DNA of 11,371 bases from an uncultured Clostridia bacterium (GTDB taxonomy: Bacteria > Bacillota > Clostridia > Christensenellales > Aristaeellaceae): assembly GCA_934621485.1 (NCBI GenBank), contig CAKTUS010000086.1, forward strand, positions 1-11,371. Direction: 5' to 3'. Made by a program: the position numbers and the translations under genes. Each line of letters opens with the position of its first letter. Position 1 is the first letter of the stretch. Of the stretch, positions 7,151 to 11,371 are shown piece by piece. The notes under the pieces are model-generated. The model saw only the letters and a list, made by a program, of their open reading frames with translations, made no database searches and was not told the origin of the DNA.

Positions 7151-8170
7151 ATGACCATTATTGTGACCGGCGGCGCCGGTTTTATCGGATCGAATTTCAT
7201 TTACTACCTGCTGGAGCATCACCCGGAAGACCGGGTGGTTTGCCTGGATAAGCTGACCTATGCCGGCAGCATGGAGGCCCTGGATAAGGCGATGCAAAGC
7301 GAGCGTTTTCGCTTTGTGAAGGGCGATATTGCCGATGAGGCGGCGGTGGACCGGCTATTTGCCGAGGAAACCCCGGACATCGTGGTCAATTTTGCCGCTG
7401 AAACCCATGTGGACCGTTCGGTAAAGGATCCGGGCGTATTTCTGCGCACCAATATTCTGGGCACGCATGTGCTGCTGGAAGCCTGCCGCCGCTATGGTAC
7501 CCACCGCTTCCACCAGGTCAGCACCGACGAGGTGTACGGCGATTTGCCCCTGGACCGCCCGGACCTGTTCTTCACCGAGGAAACGCCCATCCATGCTTCC
7601 TCGCCGTATTCCGCCAGCAAGGCCAGCGCCGATTTGCTGGTGCTGGCCTATGCCCGCACCTTTGGCACGCCGGTAAGCATTACCCGCTGCTCCAATAACT
7701 ACGGCCCCTATCAGTTCCCGGAAAAGCTGATTCCGCTGATGATTTCCCGCGCACAGGCGGATGAAAGCCTGCCGGTGTATGGCGAAGGGCTGAATGTGCG
7801 CGACTGGCTGTATGTGGAGGATCACTGCGCCGCCATCGACCTGGTGATGCGTATGGGCCGTGAGGGCGAGGTGTACAATGTAGGCGGTCATAACGAACGC
7901 CGGAATATTGATGTTGTGCGTACCATTCTTAAGGAGCTCAAAAAGCCTGAAAACCTGATTACCTATGTGACCGATCGCCCCGGCCATGACCGCCGTTACG
8001 CTATCGACCCGGAAAAGATTCATACTGAGCTGGGATGGTTGCCGCAGACCAGATTTGAGGATGGAATCCGGCAAACCATTCGGTGGTATTTGGAACATCA
8101 CGAATGGTGGGAGCATATTCTGGCGGGCGAATATCAGGACTATTACGAAAAAATGTATGCGCATCGGTAA
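7151..8170 (+). CDS. rmlB: dTDP-glucose 4,6-dehydratase, 339 aa
   Basis: Converts dTDP-glucose to dTDP-4-keto-6-deoxyglucose, using tightly bound NAD+. It is an extended short-chain dehydrogenase: the Rossmann motif TGGAGFIG is at residues 6-13, the catalytic triad region S-T125-D126-E127-VYG gives the dehydratase Asp and Glu, and Y153-SAS-K157 is the YxxxK pair. NNYGPYQFPEKLIPL and VRDWLYVEDHC are typical RmlB blocks, and the length is normal. GAGGAGGG overlaps the stop codon of rmlA and lies shortly before the ATG, so the two genes form one translation-coupled operon. A hairpin follows the stop. RmlC and RmlD, needed to finish dTDP-rhamnose, are not adjacent, so the end product is open. Confidence 0.97.
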   Translation: MTIIVTGGAGFIGSNFIYYLLEHHPEDRVVCLDKLTYAGSMEALDKAMQSERFRFVKGDIADEAAVDRLFAEETPDIVVNFAAETHVDRSVKDPGVFLRTNILGTHVLLEACRRYGTHRFHQVSTDEVYGDLPLDRPDLFFTEETPIHASSPYSASKASADLLVLAYARTFGTPVSITRCSNNYGPYQFPEKLIPLMISRAQADESLPVYGEGLNVRDWLYVEDHCAAIDLVMRMGREGEVYNVGGHNERRNIDVVRTILKELKKPENLITYVTDRPGHDRRYAIDPEKIHTELGWLPQTRFEDGIRQTIRWYLEHHEWWEHILAGEYQDYYEKMYAHR

Positions 8171-8176
8171 TTCTGA

Positions 8177-8205
8177 CGGCCGCGTGATTTTTACGCGGCC
8201 GGTTT
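8177..8205 (+). terminator. Rho-independent terminator of rmlAB
   Basis: A perfect 9-bp GC-rich stem (8177-8185 with 8193-8201) with a seven-base T-rich loop. The tail is short (GTTT), so efficiency may be moderate. It lies seven bases after the rmlB stop codon. Confidence 0.65.
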
Positions 8206-8241
8206 AGCATAATAGACAAAGACGGAAATGAGAAAAGCGCG

Positions 8242-8781
8242 ATGAACGTTGAGATTCGAAAGGCAACGGCTTCCGATTTGGAGGCGGTTGCCCGCATTTA
8301 CGACCATATCCATACGGCGGAGGAGCAGGGACGGGTCCAAATTGGCTGGCGGCGAGGCGTTTACCCTGTGAGGTCTACGGCGGAGGCGGCTTTGAAACGG
8401 GCTGAACTGTTTGTGGAGGAAGTGGACGGCCGCGTTGTGGGCACGGCCATTTTGAATCAGGAGCAGGTGGCCGTGTATGCCGGCGCGGCCTGGCAGTATG
8501 CTGCGCCGAAAGAACAGGTGATGGTGATGCACACGCTGGTAATCGACCCGGAGGAGGGACAAAAGGGACTGGGCAGCGCTTTTGCCGCCTTTTACGAGCA
8601 ATATGCGCGGGAACACGGCTGCCCCTATCTGCGTATCGATACCAATGCGAGCAATGAGACGGCCCGCGCATTTTACCGCAAACTGGGCTACCGGGAAGCG
8701 GGCGTGGTTCCCTGCGTGTTCAACGGGCTGAAAGACGTGCGGCTGGTACTGTTGGAGAAAAAGCTGGACGAACAGAGGTGA
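8242..8781 (+). CDS. GNAT family N-acetyltransferase, 179 aa
   Basis: GNAT enzymes move an acetyl group from acetyl-CoA to an amine on a small molecule or protein. The acetyl-CoA binding motif A region is MHTLVIDPEEGQKGLGSAF (residues 96-114). Its pyrophosphate loop reads GQKGLG, where the usual Q/R-x-x-G-x-G/A has glycine at the first position. NASNETARAFYRKLGYREAG near residue 140 is the typical motif B. The N-terminus (IRKATASDLEAVARIYDHI) is the usual GNAT opening. Substrate is unknown. The ribosome binding site is weak (GGAAATGAG, about 8 bases before the ATG). A CATAAT at 8209-8214 may be a -10, but its -35 is poor. The Nudix gene begins six bases after the stop, so the two form a pair. 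Confidence 0.88.
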   Translation: MNVEIRKATASDLEAVARIYDHIHTAEEQGRVQIGWRRGVYPVRSTAEAALKRAELFVEEVDGRVVGTAILNQEQVAVYAGAAWQYAAPKEQVMVMHTLVIDPEEGQKGLGSAFAAFYEQYAREHGCPYLRIDTNASNETARAFYRKLGYREAGVVPCVFNGLKDVRLVLLEKKLDEQR

Positions 8782-8787
8782 AAGGCC

Positions 8788-9309
8788 TTGGAGCTTTGGG
8801 ATGCCTATGACGCCGACGGAAACCTGGCGGGGAGAGACTTGCTGCGGGGCCGACCGGTGCCGGACGGGTTGTATCACTTGGTAGCGTCGGTTCTGGTGGA
8901 GCACCAAGACGGCACCTATCTGCTGATGCGGCGCGACCCCCGTAAACCCAACTGGCCCGGCGTGTTTGAAGCGTCGGCGGGCGGCAGCGCGCTCAAGGGA
9001 GAAACTGCCGCACAGGCTGCCCGGCGGGAACTGCGGGAAGAAACGGGCATTACGGTCGGGCAGTTTACACCGCTGTATGAGGAACGGGGTTCGCACACGC
9101 TGTATCGCGGCTTTTTATGCCGCACGGATTGGCCCAAGGAAGCCATAGCGCTGCAAGAGGGAGAAACGGTGGAGTTTTGCTGGGTGGACAGAAAGACCTT
9201 GCTGGAAATGGCGGCGCGCTGCCCGCGGATATTGGTGGCGCAAACAGGCGTGCTGGCCTATCTGAACGAACCTGCTTTCAAAAAAGAGAAAAGCGAAAAA
9301 ATCCCCTAA
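8788..9309 (+). CDS. Nudix hydrolase (YfcD-like), 173 aa, TTG start
   Basis: Nudix enzymes split nucleoside diphosphates linked to another group and need Mg2+. The Nudix box G-x5-E-x7-R-E-U-x-E-E-x-G-U is complete at residues 66-88: G66, E72, R80-E81-L82, E84-E85, G87-I88. The opening (ELWDAYDADGNLAGRDLLRG, then YHLVASVLVE) and WPGVFEASAGG resemble the YfcD / isopentenyl-diphosphate-isomerase-like subgroup, whose substrates are poorly known. The TTG start at 8788 is chosen because AGAGGTGA (8774-8781) lies just upstream and overlaps the stop of the acetyltransferase gene, indicating coupling. The last two codons and the stop lie in the left arm of the terminator that follows. Confidence 0.9.
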   Translation: MELWDAYDADGNLAGRDLLRGRPVPDGLYHLVASVLVEHQDGTYLLMRRDPRKPNWPGVFEASAGGSALKGETAAQAARRELREETGITVGQFTPLYEERGSHTLYRGFLCRTDWPKEAIALQEGETVEFCWVDRKTLLEMAARCPRILVAQTGVLAYLNEPAFKKEKSEKIP

Positions 9310-9338
9310 AAAGGTTGACAGAGCTGCCTTTTTAGGGG
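9303..9338 (+). terminator. Terminator-like 12-bp inverted repeat overlapping the Nudix stop codon
   Basis: CCCCTAAAAAGG (9303-9314) and CCTTTTTAGGGG (9327-9338) are exact reverse complements with a 12-base loop. The left arm contains the Nudix stop codon TAA at 9307-9309. The T-run lies inside the right arm, so termination would have to occur within it; the same bases hold the mgtE promoter. Confidence 0.65.
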
Positions 9339-9344
9339 TATAGT
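9315..9344 (+). promoter_or_regulatory. Vegetative promoter of mgtE
   Basis: A perfect -35 TTGACA (9315-9320) and a -10 TATAGT (9339-9344, five of six) are separated by 18 bases. The -35 fills the loop of the preceding inverted repeat, and the spacer contains its right arm. Transcription should start near 9351, giving mgtE a leader of about 190 bases. Confidence 0.8.
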
Positions 9345-9351
9345 CAAACTG

Positions 9352-9368
9352 TTTCGTCTCGGACGAAA
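9352..9368 (+). other. 5'-end hairpin of the mgtE transcript
   Basis: TTTCGTC (9352-9358) pairs perfectly with GACGAAA (9362-9368) across a TCG loop, right at the predicted transcription start. Such hairpins commonly protect mRNA 5' ends; it could also be the first stem of a regulatory leader. Confidence 0.6.
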
Positions 9369-9395
9369 AAAGAGAAAAAAGAAGGAGGGAACACC

Positions 9396-9470
9396 ATGGA
9401 CGCGGGAAGTACCGGCAACATACCTGACCGAAGTAGCGGCAAGCTCACGCACGTGGTGGGCCTTCTGTAA
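9396..9470 (+). CDS. Possible 24-residue leader peptide upstream of mgtE
   Basis: An ATG at 9396 opens a 24-codon frame ending in TAA (9468-9470). The peptide reads MDAGSTGNIPDRSSGKLTHV then VGLL; it matches nothing I know and has no membrane segment. Its ribosome binding site, GGAGGGA at 9384-9390 with ATG five bases later, is as strong as any in the window. The sequence 9373-9398 is nearly identical to the mgtE start region at 9518-9545. Inside it, two 14-base segments (9406-9419 and 9430-9443) match at 12 of 14 positions, giving a GSTGN / RSSGK echo in the peptide. It may be a regulatory open reading frame whose translation affects mgtE, or a decayed duplicate. Translation is likely from the start signal but unproven. 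Confidence 0.5.
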   Translation: MDAGSTGNIPDRSSGKLTHVVGLL

Positions 9471-9495
9471 CGAGATAGGATAGGTGTGTTTCTGC

Positions 9496-9536
9496 TTCCT
9501 TTCACTGGGAAAAAACCAGAAAAAAGTAGGAGGGAA
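9496..9536 (+). promoter_or_regulatory. Hairpin that could hide the mgtE ribosome binding site
   Basis: TTCCTTTC (9496-9503) can pair with GGAGGGAA (9529-9536), the mgtE Shine-Dalgarno region, over eight pairs including two G-U. Inside this, CTGG (9505-9508) pairs with CCAG (9516-9519) around a GAAAAAA loop. A competing pairing, TTTCTG (9489-9494) with CAGAAA (9517-9522), uses some of the same bases and would break the inner stem. The fold was drawn by eye, with no energy calculation. Confidence 0.4.
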
Positions 9537-9542
9537 ACACCA

Positions 9543-10919
9543 ATGGCTGAACGCTTTGAAATTGTTCAAAAGACGCTGCTGACGCTTCTGGATGAAAAAA
9601 AATATGCAACCCTTCGGGACATTCTGGTGACGATGAATCCCAGCGATATCGCCGCCGTTTTTACCGACCTGGAAGAGGAGCGGATTCCGCTCCTGTTTCG
9701 GCTGCTGCCCAAGGAGCTTGCGTCTGAAACCTTTGTAGAAATGGACCCTGACGCTCAGGAGGTGCTCATTCGGGGGTTTTCGGATAAGGAACTGAAGGAA
9801 ATCGTCGACGAACTGTACGTGGACGATGCGGCCGATCTGGTGGAGGAGATGCCGGCCAATGTGGTCAAGCGTATTCTGCGGCAGGCCGATCCGGAAATGC
9901 GCAATTCCATCAATCAGATTTTGCGCTATCCTGAAAACTCCGCCGGGTCCATCATGACCATTGAGTACGTATCGCTGAAGGAAACCATGACCGTAGGCGA
10001 AAGCCTGCGCCAAATCCGCACCCAAGGCGTGGATAAGGAAACCATCTACACCTGCTACGTAACCGATAACCGCAAACTGGTGGGCTTGGTAACGGTGAAG
10101 GACCTGCTGCTGGCCAAGGACGACGATACGCCTATTCGGGATATCATGACCACCAACGTCATTTCCGTGACCACGCAAACCGACCAGGAAGAAGTGGCCC
10201 GGATGCTGAGCAAATACAATTTCATGGCCATGCCGGTGGTGGATGGCGAAAACCGCATGGTGGGTATCGTAACGTTTGACGACGCGATGGACGTTATGCA
10301 GGACGAGGCCACCGAGGATATCGAAATCATGGGTGGTATGACGCCCTCTGAGGAAACGTATATCAAGTCCACCCCTGTGGAACTGTTTAAGCACAGGATT
10401 CCCTGGCTGCTGCTGCTCATGATTTCCGCAACCTTTACAGGACTGATTATCACGTCCTTTGAAAGCGCACTGGCGGCTCAGGTTGCCCTGACGGCTTTTA
10501 TCCCCATGCTGATGGATACGGGCGGTAATTCGGGTTCGCAGTCGTCTGTTACGGTGATTCGCGCTCTGTCCCTGGGCGAACTGGCTTTTTCTGACTTGGG
10601 CGAGGTGATCTGGAAGGAACTGCGCACGGCGCTGCTTTGCGGCGGGACGTTGGCGTTAGCCTGCTTTGGGAAAATCATGCTGGTAGATCGGCTGCTGATG
10701 GGCAACACAAGCATCACCGTACTGGTAGCAGCGGTGGTCTGCCTGGCCCTGTGCGTAACGGTGCTGCTGGCAAAGCTGGTGGGCTGCGTGCTGCCGATGG
10801 TGGCAAAGAAGATCGGGTTTGACCCGGCTGTAATGGCCAGTCCATTTATTACCACCATTGTGGACGCTTTGTCCTTGCTGGTGTATTTCATGTTTGCTCA
10901 AATGATTCTGCATGTATAG
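9543..10919 (+). CDS. mgtE: Magnesium transporter MgtE, 458 aa
   Basis: MgtE is a dimeric, Mg2+-gated channel for Mg2+ uptake in the inner membrane. Domains in order: an N-terminal helical domain (about 1-128, with repeated DxxDxAxVxxDL-like helices), two CBS domains (about 130-255, including VTVKDLLLAKDDDTPIRDIM and VDGENRMVGIVTFDDAMDVM), a plug helix, and five membrane segments from about residue 286. The first pore segment ends PMLMDTGGNSGSQSS (D325 onward), a family hallmark. FDPAVMASPFITTIVDALSL near the end carries D441, which by position corresponds to the pore aspartate (D432 in Thermus). Length is normal. The ATG at 9543 is set by AGGAGGG at 9528-9534; the frame extends upstream into the leader without a better start. 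A terminator follows. Confidence 0.97.
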   Translation: MAERFEIVQKTLLTLLDEKKYATLRDILVTMNPSDIAAVFTDLEEERIPLLFRLLPKELASETFVEMDPDAQEVLIRGFSDKELKEIVDELYVDDAADLVEEMPANVVKRILRQADPEMRNSINQILRYPENSAGSIMTIEYVSLKETMTVGESLRQIRTQGVDKETIYTCYVTDNRKLVGLVTVKDLLLAKDDDTPIRDIMTTNVISVTTQTDQEEVARMLSKYNFMAMPVVDGENRMVGIVTFDDAMDVMQDEATEDIEIMGGMTPSEETYIKSTPVELFKHRIPWLLLLMISATFTGLIITSFESALAAQVALTAFIPMLMDTGGNSGSQSSVTVIRALSLGELAFSDLGEVIWKELRTALLCGGTLALACFGKIMLVDRLLMGNTSITVLVAAVVCLALCVTVLLAKLVGCVLPMVAKKIGFDPAVMASPFITTIVDALSLLVYFMFAQMILHV

Positions 10920-10928
10920 AGGAAAAAC

Positions 10929-10957
10929 AACCAGGACGAAGTGCTTTCACCCTGGTT
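10929..10957 (+). other. Hairpin after mgtE
   Basis: AACCAGG (10929-10935) pairs with CCTGGTT (10951-10957), and GTG/CAC (10941-10943 with 10948-10950) closes an inner CTTT loop. No T-run follows. It probably protects the mRNA 3' end or helps the terminator downstream. Confidence 0.5.
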
Positions 10958-10986
10958 CAGCTTGTCGAAAAAACCTGGGAGGCATT

Positions 10987-11014
10987 GGAGGGCGGCAGCC
11001 CTCCGATTTTTATT
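10987..11014 (+). terminator. Rho-independent terminator of mgtE
   Basis: A perfect 7-bp GC-rich stem (10987-10993 with 10998-11004), a GGCA loop, and a T-rich tail (GATTTTTATT). It lies about 70 bases after the mgtE stop codon. Confidence 0.85.
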
Positions 11015-11310
11015 GTGAAACCAGCGGCGTGCACATCGGGTCCGTCAGCCTTGCGGCTGTGTCGCCCGGTGAGCAGGCCAAGCAGGCCTCTCGGCAGAAA
11101 GATCGCCATCCGGCAAACTTTTTGAGGACCTGAACCGGGACGAACTGTTTTCGCCATGGTTTTTATGCTTTAGGAAAGACCAAAATATCGAACGATAAGA
11201 AAGACTAACTTTTGTAAAAGTAAAAGAGATACGAACCTTTACGCGATGATTTTGCAAGAATATTTGTAAAGTGAAGAAAAGCCAAAAAAACTTCAAAAAA
11301 GTTGAAAAAA
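11015..11310. other. Intergenic region without a recognisable gene
   Basis: I find no convincing open frame, tRNA or mobile element here. The left part (to about 11150) is GC-rich, with two small hairpins: CAGCC-TTGC-GGCTG near 11047 and AGGCC-AAGCA-GGCCT near 11081. The right part (from about 11160) turns strongly A-rich, with runs of six or seven A at 11284-11310. The change in composition fits an upstream control region of the promoter that follows. Confidence 0.6.
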
Positions 11311-11343
11311 GGTGTTGACGAAAAAGGGAAAGCGTGCTATTAT
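11284..11343 (+). promoter_or_regulatory. Strong promoter with A-tract upstream region, probably of an rRNA operon
   Basis: TTGACG (11315-11320, five of six) and TATTAT (11338-11343, five of six) are exactly 17 bases apart. Three A-tracts, at 11284-11290, 11295-11300 and 11305-11310, lie directly upstream at about one helical turn each, as in UP elements of rRNA promoters. The transcript would begin near 11350 with a small GCTC/GAGC hairpin and a GCGCCGAACC stretch, resembling leaders found before 16S rRNA genes in Clostridia. The gene itself is beyond the right edge, so the promoter call is firm and the rRNA assignment is an inference. Confidence 0.7.
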
Positions 11344-11371
11344 GTACAAGCTCGCTTGAGAGCGCCGAACC

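Larger units (their letters stand above)
9351..9542 (+). promoter_or_regulatory. Long structured leader of mgtE
   Basis: About 190 transcribed bases precede mgtE. In order they hold a 5' hairpin, a leader open reading frame (9396-9470) and a region able to hide the mgtE ribosome binding site (9496-9536). Magnesium transporter genes are often controlled through such leaders, for example the M-box riboswitch of Bacillota. I do not find the conserved M-box core here, so this leader is either another class or uses the leader peptide. That regulation occurs is inferred from the layout only. Confidence 0.5.

Noticed and set aside
6209..7297. Minus-strand open frame of 362 codons covering rmlA
   Set aside because: The + strand carries an unmistakable RmlA with promoter and ribosome binding site; the antisense frame runs across that promoter and shows no motif.
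9351..9542. M-box (ykoK) magnesium riboswitch before mgtE
   Set aside because: The expected conserved core segments of the M-box are not visible, and the leader contains a translated-looking reading frame instead. A covariance-model search (Rfam M-box) would settle it.
9306..10394. Minus-strand open frame of 362 codons over mgtE and its leader
   Set aside because: It is opposite a complete mgtE gene and crosses the mgtE leader. No ribosome binding site or family match is seen.
10912..11133. Open frame of 73 codons after mgtE
   Set aside because: It overlaps the mgtE stop, runs straight through the two hairpins and the terminator, has no ribosome binding site and encodes nothing recognisable.

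Overview
The window looks like chromosomal DNA from a fairly GC-rich member of the Clostridia (Bacillota). The evidence is the Clostridia-like EF-Tu C-terminus at the left edge, strong AGGAGG-type ribosome binding sites, two TTG start codons placed by those sites, and compact vegetative (sigma-A-type) promoters. I cannot name a genus. Apart from the minus-strand lipoprotein at 195-437, every gene reads on the + strand.

Layout. (1) 1-74 is the 3' end of an EF-Tu gene, followed by a strong terminator that faces a small minus-strand lipoprotein gene. (2) 438-675 is a divergent intergenic region. (3) 676-4774 holds two overlapping genes: a 970-residue membrane protein (N-terminal beta-rich domain, zinc ribbon, one membrane segment, 16 TPR-like repeats of about 37 residues, beta-rich C-terminal domain) and an acyltransferase-3 family membrane protein. 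(4) 4833-5951 is an M29-family aminopeptidase. (5) 6171-8170 is a promoter plus rmlA-rmlB, the first two steps of dTDP-deoxysugar synthesis; rmlC and rmlD are not in the window. (6) 8242-9309 is a GNAT acetyltransferase and a Nudix hydrolase, closely coupled. (7) 9303-10919 is an mgtE magnesium transporter gene with its own promoter and a structured leader of about 190 nt. (8) 10920-11371 has no recognisable gene and ends in a strong promoter preceded by A-tracts, resembling the promoter of an rRNA operon whose 16S gene would lie beyond the right edge.

How the genes may work together. The repeat protein and acyltransferase are translationally coupled and both at the membrane, so they may act in the same envelope process. 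RmlA and RmlB supply an activated deoxysugar for surface glycans. The GNAT and Nudix proteins look like small-molecule housekeeping enzymes. MgtE imports Mg2+, and its leader may control expression.

The strongest candidate for something undescribed is the mgtE leader. It contains a 24-codon open reading frame whose ribosome-binding region is a near copy of that of mgtE, and a hairpin that could hide the mgtE ribosome binding site. The repeat protein is the second candidate. I saw no CRISPR array, transposon, prophage or recognisable defence system.
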